Source: Betaproteobacteria bacterium (GTDB lineage Bacteria; Pseudomonadota; Gammaproteobacteria; Burkholderiales; SG8-41). From it: a stretch of 7,179 nucleotides of DNA. Made by a program: the position numbers and the translations under genes. Below the pieces are notes generated by a model. That model was given only the letters and a program-made list of their open reading frames with translations, made no database searches and was not told the DNA's origin. The DNA lies in NCBI GenBank assembly GCA_021300125.1, contig JAJTHX010000274.1, forward strand, positions 1 to 7,179. Direction: 5' to 3'. Positions 1 to 5,591 of the stretch are shown here, piece after piece. Positions within the stretch are counted from its first letter, which is position 1, and the number at the start of each line of letters is the position of its first letter.

Positions 1-648
1 GCGGTCTCCGTGGTCGCGTGGCTGATCGCGATGGCGGTGGGGGCCGTGATCGGCACCCTGCGCACCACCGATGGCCGCTGGCTGCCGCTGTTCGGCCACG
101 CCTGGGTGGAGCTCTTCCGCAACATCCCGCTGCTGGTGCAGATGTTCCTGTGGTACTTCGTGATCCCGGAGTTCGTGCCGCCGCTCAAGCGCTGGATGGT
201 CAACACCGAACCGGTCTATGCGCAGTTTCTGTCGGCGGTGCTGTGCCTGGGCCTGTTCACCTCGGCACGCATCGCCGAGCAGGTGCGCGCGGGCATCCAG
301 TCGCTGCCGCGCGGCCAGCGCATGGCCGGCAACGCGCTCGGTCTCACCACATGGCAGACCTACCGCTTCGTGCTGCTGCCGATGGCCTTCCGCATCATCA
401 TCCCGCCATTGACCAGCGAGACGATGAACCTGATCAAGAACTCGTCCATTGCCCTCACCATCGGTCTGGCCGAACTGACCTTCCGCGCACGCGAACTCGG
501 TGAATACACCTTCAGCTTTTTCGAGGCCTTCACCGCGGCGACGCTGGTGTACGTGATCATCTCGATGTCGGCGAACCGGGTCATGGCCCGGGTCGAGCAC
601 CGGGTGGCGGTGCCCGGCCTGATCGCCGCCGGCGGCGGAGGTCACTGA
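1..648 (+). CDS. gltJ: Amino acid ABC transporter permease, GltJ type (5' truncated)
   Basis: Inner-membrane permease subunit of a polar amino acid (glutamate/aspartate-like) ABC importer. The frame is open from the first base of the window, so the N-terminus is missing; 215 codons are visible and the true start lies upstream. Visible family marks: a hydrophobic segment at the start (VVAWLIAMAVGAVIGTL), the segment ELFRNIPLLVQMFLWYF typical of His/Glu/Gln-type permeases, and the cytoplasmic EAA loop (EQVRAGIQSLPRGQRMAGNALGL, in 19-residue-plus form) that docks on the ATPase, followed by the conserved LLPMAFRIIIPPL and NLIKNSSIA segments. It is followed directly by a second permease of the same family, overlapping by ATGA, and then by the ATPase, which is the gltJ-gltK-gltL order. 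The family is firm. Glutamate/aspartate specificity is inferred from order and resemblance only, because the binding protein that sets specificity is outside the window. Confidence 0.9.
   Translation, partial: AVSVVAWLIAMAVGAVIGTLRTTDGRWLPLFGHAWVELFRNIPLLVQMFLWYFVIPEFVPPLKRWMVNTEPVYAQFLSAVLCLGLFTSARIAEQVRAGIQSLPRGQRMAGNALGLTTWQTYRFVLLPMAFRIIIPPLTSETMNLIKNSSIALTIGLAELTFRARELGEYTFSFFEAFTAATLVYVIISMSANRVMARVEHRVAVPGLIAAGGGGH
637..642 (+). promoter_or_regulatory. Shine-Dalgarno site for the GltK-type permease
   Basis: GGAGGT sits inside the last codons of the upstream permease and ends 5 nt before the ATG at 648. It is the best ribosome binding site in the window. It fixes the start of the second permease and, with the TGATG stop/start overlap, indicates translational coupling of the two permeases. 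Confidence 0.75.
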
Positions 649-1331
649 TGAACTTCGACTTCTCCATCATCAGCAACGCCCTGCCCTACCTGTGGAAAGG
701 CTTCCAGTACACGCTGGAGCTGACCGTGATCGCGGCGGGGGGCGGTCTGTTCTTCGGCACCCTGCTCGCGCTGGCGCGGCTGTCATCGATCAGGCCGCTG
801 CAGCTCGTGGCCGGGGGCTACGTCAACCTGATGCGCTCGATCCCGCTGGTGCTGGTGATCTTCTGGTTCTTTTTCCTGGTGCCGCTGATCCTGCAGGCGG
901 TGACCGGTGCCGATCGCCCTCCGCAGGTGGGCGCCGAGCGCACCGCGATCATCACCTTCATCATGTTCGAGGCGGCGTATTTCTGCGAGATCATGCGCGC
1001 CGGCATCCAGTCCATCCCGCGCGGCCAGATCCATTCGGCCTACGCGCTGGGACTGAACTACAGCCAGACCATGCGCCTGGTCATCCTGCCGCAGGCCTTC
1101 CGCAACATGCTGCCGGTGCTGCTGACCCAGACCATCATCCTGTTCCAGGACACCTCGCTGGTGTACGTGATCTCGGCCACCGACTTTGTCGGTGCCGCAG
1201 CCAAGATCGCGCAGCGCGATTCGAAGCTGGTCGAGATGTACCTGTTTGTCGCCGTCGTCTATTTCATCCTGTGCTTCACGCTGTCCTACGCGGTCAAGCT
1301 GCTGCAGCGCAGGATCGCAGTCATCCGCTGA
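648..1331 (+). CDS. gltK: Amino acid ABC transporter permease, GltK type
   Basis: Second membrane subunit of the polar amino acid importer; 227 residues, a normal length for this family. It pairs with the upstream permease to form the translocation channel. Seen: an N-terminal amphipathic/hydrophobic start ([20 protein letters not shown]), the segment [17 protein letters not shown], a long hydrophobic stretch, and the EAA loop [23 protein letters not shown] near residues 115-140, then [15 protein letters not shown] and a C-terminal membrane helix ending in a basic tail ([10 protein letters not shown]). The start at 648 is supported by a GGAGGT site 5 nt upstream and by overlap with the previous stop (ATGA). 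The stop at 1329-1331 overlaps the ribosome binding site of the ATPase gene, so all three genes probably form one transcript. Substrate (Glu/Asp) is inferred from operon order. Confidence 0.92.
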   Translation: MNFDFSIISNALPYLWKGFQYTLELTVIAAGGGLFFGTLLALARLSSIRPLQLVAGGYVNLMRSIPLVLVIFWFFFLVPLILQAVTGADRPPQVGAERTAIITFIMFEAAYFCEIMRAGIQSIPRGQIHSAYALGLNYSQTMRLVILPQAFRNMLPVLLTQTIILFQDTSLVYVISATDFVGAAAKIAQRDSKLVEMYLFVAVVYFILCFTLSYAVKLLQRRIAVIR

Positions 1332-1344
1332 GGAAAACACCGCC

Positions 1345-2079
1345 ATGCCCATGATCGAATTCAGGAATGTCAGCAAGTGGTACGGCAGCTTCCAGGTGCT
1401 GAAGGACTGTACGACCAAGGTTGAAAAGGGCGAGGTCGTGGTGGTCTGCGGGCCCTCGGGCTCGGGCAAATCGACACTGATCAAGTGCGTCAACGCGCTG
1501 GAGCCCTTCCAGCAGGGCGAAATCGTCGTCAATGGCCAGCAGGTTGGCGACCGCACGGTGAACCTGCCGCAGCTGCGCTCGAAGATCGGCATGGTGTTCC
1601 AGCACTTCGAATTGTTTCCGCACATGACCGTGGTCGAGAATCTGAACCTGGCGCAGATCAAGGTGCTCGGCCGCGGACTTGACGAAGCCACCGAAAAATC
1701 GCGCATGCTGCTCAAACGCGTCGGCATGATCGACCATGCCCCGAAGTTTCCCGGCCAGCTTTCCGGCGGCCAGCAGCAGCGGGTGGCCATCGCGCGCGGC
1801 CTGGCGATGGATCCGGTGGCGATGCTGTTCGACGAGCCGACCTCGGCGCTGGACCCGGAGATGATCAACGAAGTGCTCGACGTCATGGTTGAATTGGCCC
1901 AGGAAGGCATGACCATGATGTGCGTGACCCATGAAATGGGCTTCGCACGCAAGGTTGCCCACCGCGTGATCTTCATGGACCGCGGCGAAATCGTCGAGGA
2001 TGCCACCAAGGAGGAATTCTTCGGCACGCCGCGCTCCGAGCGCGCGCAGCAGTTCCTGTCGAAGATCCTGCACCACTGA
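1345..2079 (+). CDS. gltL: Amino acid ABC transporter ATP-binding protein, GltL type
   Basis: Cytoplasmic ATPase that powers the two upstream permeases; 244 residues, matching the usual 240-250 of GltL/GlnQ-type proteins. Motifs in order: Walker [10 protein letters not shown] (36-44), Q-loop Gln86 in [17 protein letters not shown] signature LSGGQQQR (139-146), Walker B AMLFDEPT (159-166), D-loop SALDPE (167-172) and switch His196 in THEMGF. All catalytic positions are intact. The frame stays open upstream to about 1186, but that part lies within the preceding permease and has no family resemblance. ATG 1345 follows an AGGA site at 1331-1334; a second ATG at 1351 (MIEF) is also possible. The C-terminus ([20 protein letters not shown]) is typical of the amino-acid ATPase subfamily. 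It is the last gene of the operon visible here. Confidence 0.95.
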   Translation: MPMIEFRNVSKWYGSFQVLKDCTTKVEKGEVVVVCGPSGSGKSTLIKCVNALEPFQQGEIVVNGQQVGDRTVNLPQLRSKIGMVFQHFELFPHMTVVENLNLAQIKVLGRGLDEATEKSRMLLKRVGMIDHAPKFPGQLSGGQQQRVAIARGLAMDPVAMLFDEPTSALDPEMINEVLDVMVELAQEGMTMMCVTHEMGFARKVAHRVIFMDRGEIVEDATKEEFFGTPRSERAQQFLSKILHH

Positions 2080-2093
2080 CCATGCGCCGCGGG

Positions 2094-2099
2094 TAGAAT
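2094..2099 (+). promoter_or_regulatory. Possible -10 box for the Cys-cluster gene
   Basis: TAGAAT matches the TATAAT consensus at five of six positions and lies 36 nt before the start codon at 2136, a plausible distance. No good -35 hexamer is seen 16-18 bp upstream (around 2070-2076), so the call is weak. The downstream gene could also be read through from the transporter operon 56 bp upstream, since no clear terminator intervenes. Confidence 0.35.
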
Positions 2100-2135
2100 G
2101 CGCACTTTCATTGACTGACAGACGCGCGACCGACC

Positions 2136-2543
2136 ATGGCCTCCGGCAAGACCAGCAAGACGAAAAAGCAACCCGCCGTCCAGTACGACTGCAGCAAATG
2201 CCCGGGCTACTGCTGCAGCTATCCGCTGATTGAAGTCGGCAAGCGCGACATCGCGCGCCTGGCCAAGCATTTTGGCGTCACCTACGCCCAGGCCGAGTCG
2301 CGCTATACCCGCTTCGACCGCTCCGAGAAAGTGCGCTCGCTCAAGCAGCAGCCTGACAAGCATTTCGGCCGCATCTGCATGCTGTTTGATACACGCAAGC
2401 GGCGCTGCACGGTGTATGAAGCACGTCCCGGGGTCTGCCGCGACTACCCCGATGGCAAGCGCTGCGGCTATTTCGACTTCCTGAGCTTCGAGCGCGAGCA
2501 GCAGGGCGATGACAAGTTCATCGCCACCACCAACAACAACTGA
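2136..2543 (+). CDS. YkgJ-family cysteine cluster protein
   Basis: Small soluble protein of 135 residues in the YkgJ / UPF0153 family (putative zinc- or iron-chelating domain), whose biochemical role is not established. Eight cysteines are visible. The N-terminal cluster is C19-x2-C22-x3-C26-C27 (CSKCPGYCC), and the C-terminal set is C81, C91, C101 and C110, in GRICMLF, RRCTVYEARPGVCRDYP and KRCGYF. The pattern CxVYxxRPxxCRxYP is characteristic of the family. The N-terminus is lysine-rich (KTSKTKKQ) without a signal peptide, and the C-terminus ends in an Asn run coded by repeated AAC codons. There is no obvious Shine-Dalgarno site before ATG 2136, but the Cys cluster begins only 18 residues later, so the start cannot be much further in. 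It converges with argE, with 12 bp between the stop codons. A metal-binding role is inferred from the cysteines. Confidence 0.88.
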   Translation: MASGKTSKTKKQPAVQYDCSKCPGYCCSYPLIEVGKRDIARLAKHFGVTYAQAESRYTRFDRSEKVRSLKQQPDKHFGRICMLFDTRKRRCTVYEARPGVCRDYPDGKRCGYFDFLSFEREQQGDDKFIATTNNN

Positions 2544-2555
2544 GCGGCGGCGGCC

Positions 2556-3725
2556 TCAGCAGCAGCGCGCGAGCAGCCCCCTCAGGAATGACTCGCAGCG
2601 GGCGAGCTGCTCGAGACTGACGAACTCGTCGGGCTTGTGCGCCTCCCGGATCGAGCCCGGCCCGCACACCACTGTCGGCACCCCGGCCACCTGGAACTGG
2701 GAAGCCTCGGTACCGAAGGACACCTTGGTAATCTCGGTGCTGCCGGAAAACTCCTGCGCCAGCGCGGTGATCTCGGCTTCCGCAGCCGTGTCGAGCGCCG
2801 GAATTTCCGAGAGCTTGTGCAGAGTGAATCCGCAGCGGGCGTCCACCGCCCGCATCTCCGGCTCCAGCGTTTCGCGCAGGTAGGCCTCGAACTCGGCGCG
2901 CAGCGCCTCGGGGTCGTCGCCCGGCAGGTTGCGGAACTCGAAATCGAACTGGCATTCGTGAGGCACGATGTTGAGTGCAGTGCCGCCGCGGATGACGCCC
3001 GTGTGCACCGTGGTGTAGGCGACATCGAAGCCGTGGTCGTAGGGACCGCGGTCGCGATGACGGCGCGCCAGCCCCTTGAGGAAGGCCACCGCCTCCGCCG
3101 CCGCCTCCACCGCATTGACGCCGTACGGCGCATAGGCCGAATGCGAGGCGAGTCCGCGCACCGTGCAGCGGTAACTCTGCTTGCCCTTGTGCGCGATCAC
3201 CGGCCGCATCAGTGTCGGTTCGCCGACGATGCAGGATTTCGGCCGGATGCCCGCAGCCCGCAGGTCATCCAGCAGGCCGCGCACGCCGAGGCAGCCGACT
3301 TCCTCGTCGTATGTGAAGGCCAGATGCAGCGGCGTACGCAGGCCGCGCCTGACGTGACCCGGAACCACCGCCAGCACGCAGGCAAGAAAACCCTTCATGT
3401 CGGAGGTGCCGCGGCCATAGAGGCGGCCGTCGCGCTCGACCACGGTAAAGGGATCACTCGCCCAATCCTGGCCATCCACCGGCACCACGTCGGTATGGCC
3501 GCAGAGCACCAGGCCCGGCTCTCCGCGCGGGCCCAGCGTCGCAAAGAGGTTGGCCTTGCCGCGTGCCGCGTCGTAGGTGAGCCGGATGTCGGCATCAAAC
3601 GGGCGCAGCCACTCGCGCACAAAACCGATCAGTTCGAGGTTGGAATCACGGCTGACAGTGGGAAAGGCGACCAGCCGGCGGAGCAGCTCCAGCGACTGCG
3701 CGGAGGGCACGGCATCGTGTTTCAT
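2556..3725 (-). CDS. argE: Acetylornithine deacetylase (M20 family metallohydrolase)
   Basis: Cytoplasmic zinc hydrolase expected to remove the acetyl group from N2-acetylornithine to give ornithine in arginine synthesis. It has 389 residues, close to the family's usual 380-400. M20 residues visible: metal ligand His77 with Asp79 in CGHTDVVPVDG, bridging Asp109 in GRGTSDMKGF, catalytic Glu141 and metal ligand Glu142 in YDEEVGC, Glu169 in GEPTLMRPVIAHKG, and a C-terminal His at about 363 in REAHKPDEF. The dimerisation-domain HSAYAPYGVNAVEAA segment is present. MKGFLA and GEPT-x2-PV-x-AHKG favour ArgE over DapE or succinyl-diaminopimelate-type relatives. The start at 3725 is supported by AGGA at 3741-3738 and a close sigma70-like promoter. 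It stands alone without other arg genes here and diverges from a peptide-binding protein gene, so a role on imported acylated amino acids or peptides cannot be excluded. Confidence 0.9.
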   Translation of the reverse strand: MKHDAVPSAQSLELLRRLVAFPTVSRDSNLELIGFVREWLRPFDADIRLTYDAARGKANLFATLGPRGEPGLVLCGHTDVVPVDGQDWASDPFTVVERDGRLYGRGTSDMKGFLACVLAVVPGHVRRGLRTPLHLAFTYDEEVGCLGVRGLLDDLRAAGIRPKSCIVGEPTLMRPVIAHKGKQSYRCTVRGLASHSAYAPYGVNAVEAAAEAVAFLKGLARRHRDRGPYDHGFDVAYTTVHTGVIRGGTALNIVPHECQFDFEFRNLPGDDPEALRAEFEAYLRETLEPEMRAVDARCGFTLHKLSEIPALDTAAEAEITALAQEFSGSTEITKVSFGTEASQFQVAGVPTVVCGPGSIREAHKPDEFVSLEQLARCESFLRGLLARCC

Positions 3726-3749
3726 CAGCAGGTCCGTTCCTAAAAAAGC

Positions 3750-3778
3750 AGCATAGGCAGGCCCGCCGGGGCTGTCAA
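3750..3778 (-). promoter_or_regulatory. Sigma70-type promoter of argE
   Basis: Read on the minus strand, TTGACA (3778-3773) is a perfect -35 box, followed by a 17 bp spacer and TATGCT (3755-3750), a 4/6 match to the -10 consensus. Transcription would start near 3743, giving a leader of only about 18 nt that begins almost at the AGGA ribosome site. The -35 box lies inside an 8 bp inverted repeat. No AT-rich ArgR box is apparent. Confidence 0.65.
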
Positions 3779-3794
3779 CGCGGCGGCAGCCCCG
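3767..3794. repeat. 8 bp inverted repeat over the argE -35 box
   Basis: CGGGGCTG at 3767-3774 and its exact reverse complement CAGCCCCG at 3787-3794 are separated by 12 nt, so the half-site centres are 20 bp apart, about two helical turns. The left arm overlaps the argE -35 hexamer. The position suits an operator for a dimeric regulator, but the arms are G/C-only apart from one base pair and could match by chance in this G+C-rich DNA. Confidence 0.45.
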
Positions 3795-3807
3795 CGCCCG
3801 GCTGGGT

Positions 3808-3813
3808 TATGCT
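3808..3813 (+). promoter_or_regulatory. Possible -10 box of the peptide-binding protein gene
   Basis: TATGCT, the same hexamer as the argE -10 box, occurs on the plus strand 60 nt before the start codon at 3873. The hexamer 17 bp upstream (GGCAGC) does not resemble a -35 box, so the promoter would need an activator or is misassigned. It abuts the start of the GCTTG repeat array. Confidence 0.25.
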
Positions 3814-3835
3814 TGGCTTGGCTTGGCTTGGCTTG
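3811..3835. repeat. Pentanucleotide tandem repeat (GCTTG)x5
   Basis: Five perfect head-to-tail copies of GCTTG lie in the leader of the peptide-binding protein gene, 38 nt upstream of its start codon. It is a simple sequence repeat of a kind prone to length change by slippage, and it sits between the candidate -10 box and the coding region. Confidence 0.95.
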
Positions 3836-3842
3836 GCCCCAT

Positions 3843-3860
3843 CTCACACTCACCCTCACC
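3843..3860. repeat. Hexanucleotide tandem repeat, CTCACA-CTCACC-CTCACC
   Basis: Three head-to-tail hexamers, the first differing at one base, lie 7 nt after the GCTTG array and 12 nt before the start codon at 3873. The pyrimidine-rich sequence takes the place where a Shine-Dalgarno site would be expected; none is seen. Confidence 0.85.
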
Positions 3861-3872
3861 GGTACCTGCACC

Positions 3873-5441
3873 ATGAAACCGAGACTCCCCATTGTCATCG
3901 CCGGACTGCTGCTGTCGGCGGCACTGCAGGCAGCGCCGGCAGGCGCCGCTGAACTGCGCATCGGCCTCTCCGGAGAGGTGACTTCGCTCGACCCGCATTT
4001 CCTCGCCGCGCAGCCCAACCTGACGGTGGCGCGCCATGTTTTCGAGTCGCTGACCGATGTCGATGCGCAGACGCGGCTGATCCCGGGACTGGCCGAGCGC
4101 TGGCGCGCGATCGACCCGCTGACCTGGGAATTCAGCCTGCGCCGCGGCGTACGCTTCCACGACGGTTCGCCGCTGACCGCGGAGGATGTCGCGTTCTCGC
4201 TGGCACGCCCGTTGTCGATCAAGGGCAGCCCCGGCGGCTTCGCCGCTTTCGTGCGTGCGGTCGCCACGACCACGGTGGTGGATGCGCACACCATCCGCGT
4301 GCGCACGCGTTACCCCTACGGCGCGCTGCCTGAAGACCTCAACTCGATCCTGATCGTGTCGAAAAAACACGCCGAGAATGCCGGCCCCGAGGATTTCGAT
4401 TCCGGCCGCGCACTGGTCGGCACCGGTCCCTACCGCTTTGTGCGCTATCAGCGCGGCGATCGCCTGGAGCTCTCACGCAACGAACTGTGGTGGGGCAAGG
4501 CCGCGCCCTGGGAACGCGTCACGCTGCGGGTGATTCCGGCTGATCCCGCACGCACCGCTGCACTGCTCGCGGGCGAGCTTGACGTGATCGAGCACGTGCC
4601 TTCGGCCGATATCAATAATATCAATAAAAACAATAGGTTACGAGTTGTTCAGACCACCTCCTGGCGGACCATCCTGCTCCACCTCGACCAGTACCGCGCA
4701 CAGCCCCCGGGCGTCACCGACGGTGCCGGCAAGCCGCTTGCAGCCAATCCATTCATGGACCTGCGCGTGCGCCGCGCCCTGTCCAAGGCGATCCACCGCG
4801 AGGCCATCGCGGCCAAGGTGATGGAAGGCCTCGCGCTGCCCGCAGCGAACGTGGTCTCGCCCGGCGTGTTCGGCCACAACCCCGCGCTGCAGGCCGAGGC
4901 CCATGATCCCGAGGGTGCGCGCAAGCTGCTCGCCGAGGCCGGCTACCCCAACGGTTTCCGCATCACGCTCGCCGGTCCCAACAACCGCTACATCAACGAC
5001 GAGCAGGTGCTGCAGGCGCTGGCGCAGATGTTCGCCCGCATCGGCATCCAGGCCCGTGTCGAGGCGATGCCGATGTCGGCCTTCCTCGGCCGCGTGCGCA
5101 AGGAGGAAACGGCGGTATCACTGCTGGGCTGGGGTTCCTTCGCCGCCGACCTGGCCGTGCGCTCGCTGGTCGCCGCGCCCAATGCCGACAAGGGTTATGG
5201 CGCCTGGAACTGGGGGCGTTACGCCAACCCGAAGGTGGATGCACTGATGGAACAGTCGCTGGCCAGCGTCGACCGCACCAGGCGGGAAGCGCTGGCTCGC
5301 GAAGCCAACACGCTGGCGATGCAGGACCTTGCCTTCATCCCCGTGCACCACCAGGTGGTGAGCTGGGCGATGCGAGCCAATCTCGGCTATGCGGCGCGCA
5401 CCGACGAGTTCACTTTCGCCCACCACTTCGCGCCACGCTAG
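3873..5441 (+). CDS. Periplasmic peptide-type ABC substrate-binding protein (family 5)
   Basis: Exported solute-binding protein of the DppA/OppA/NikA family (SBP_bac_5), 522 residues, a usual length. It captures a peptide or similar solute for the downstream permeases. The N-terminus is a clear Sec signal peptide (MKPRLPIVIAGLLLSAALQA, then APAGAAEL) with cleavage likely around residue 25-26; no lipobox cysteine is seen. Family marks: TSLDPH (37-42), the stretch from W85 to G98 ending RGVRFHDG, then LTAEDVAFS, GTGPYRFV, the ELDVIEHVP segment, and the C-terminal half with DLRVRRALSKAIHREAI and AYPNGF-like LLAEAGYPNGFRI. The frame stays open upstream through the GCTTG repeats (TTG at 3813), but the signal peptide supports ATG 3873. 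No Shine-Dalgarno site precedes it. An AT-rich island (4608-4652) interrupts the otherwise G+C-rich coding. Substrate cannot be told from sequence; nickel or opine-like ligands remain possible. Confidence 0.92.
   Translation: MKPRLPIVIAGLLLSAALQAAPAGAAELRIGLSGEVTSLDPHFLAAQPNLTVARHVFESLTDVDAQTRLIPGLAERWRAIDPLTWEFSLRRGVRFHDGSPLTAEDVAFSLARPLSIKGSPGGFAAFVRAVATTTVVDAHTIRVRTRYPYGALPEDLNSILIVSKKHAENAGPEDFDSGRALVGTGPYRFVRYQRGDRLELSRNELWWGKAAPWERVTLRVIPADPARTAALLAGELDVIEHVPSADINNINKNNRLRVVQTTSWRTILLHLDQYRAQPPGVTDGAGKPLAANPFMDLRVRRALSKAIHREAIAAKVMEGLALPAANVVSPGVFGHNPALQAEAHDPEGARKLLAEAGYPNGFRITLAGPNNRYINDEQVLQALAQMFARIGIQARVEAMPMSAFLGRVRKEETAVSLLGWGSFAADLAVRSLVAAPNADKGYGAWNWGRYANPKVDALMEQSLASVDRTRREALAREANTLAMQDLAFIPVHHQVVSWAMRANLGYAARTDEFTFAHHFAPR
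4609..4626. repeat. 9 bp in-frame tandem duplication in the binding-protein gene
   Basis: ATATCAATA occurs twice in direct succession, giving the residue pattern D-I-N-N-I-N from residue 246. It lies at the start of a 45 nt stretch (4608-4652) with only 12 G or C bases, unlike the surrounding gene. Being a multiple of three, the repeat preserves the frame. Confidence 0.85.
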
Positions 5442-5591
5442 CCGGATGTTGAACAGGCCGAACCGATGTCTTGCCTGCACAACCAGGGTGTTTGAGTGCT
5501 GATGAAATCAAAGACTTCTGTGCGTGTGAGCCGCATCGCCTCGTCACCGACGCGCTCGCGCATCAATTTTTCAGCAGCCCGCTAGACCGGC
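5442..5591. other. 150 bp intergenic gap inside the peptide transporter operon
   Basis: This gap separates the binding-protein stop from the permease start and is long for such an operon. It has somewhat lower G+C than its neighbours. I see no convincing promoter or terminator; a short GCG/CGC stem followed by ATCAATTTTT near 5552-5574 is too weak to call. It holds one small ORF, listed separately. Confidence 0.6.
5502..5585 (+). CDS. Possible 27-codon leader ORF before the permease
   Basis: ATG 5502 (or GTG 5496) opens a 27-codon frame that ends at TAG 5583-5585, 6 nt before the permease ATG and in the same frame. Possible ribosome sites are AGGG at 5485-5488 or GAG just before the start. 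The peptide is basic and serine-rich (starting MKSKTSVRVSRIASS), with no membrane segment and no family I recognise. It may be translated to couple into the permease, or it may be chance; an ORF this short is weak evidence by itself. Confidence 0.2.
   Translation: MKSKTSVRVSRIASSPTRSRINFSAAR

Noticed and set aside
1186..1344. Upstream extension of the GltL-type ATPase frame
   Set aside because: This part is out-of-frame reading of the GltK-type gene; the ATPase family begins at MPMIEF/MIEF, with a ribosome site before 1345.
2083..2104. TGCGC/GCGCA inverted repeat after the GltL-type gene as a terminator
   Set aside because: The stem is only 5 bp, the loop is 12 nt, and there is no run of T after it.
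783..2363. A 526-codon open frame on the minus strand across the GltK, GltL and Cys-cluster genes
   Set aside because: It lies antisense to three well-supported genes, its translation is low-complexity His/Gln/Arg-rich without any family motif, and such long antisense frames are expected in G+C-rich DNA.
2637..3743. A 368-codon plus-strand frame opposite argE
   Set aside because: ArgE on the other strand has all M20 catalytic residues and a promoter; this frame has an Arg/His-rich composition and no recognisable domain.
3813..3872. N-terminal extension of the binding protein from TTG 3813
   Set aside because: It would put 20 residues encoded by simple repeats in front of a good signal peptide; ATG 3873 is the better start.
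5552..5574. GCG/CGC hairpin followed by ATCAATTTTT in the operon gap as an attenuator
   Set aside because: The stem is only three pairs with a 4 nt loop and the T run does not directly follow, so it is not stable enough to call.
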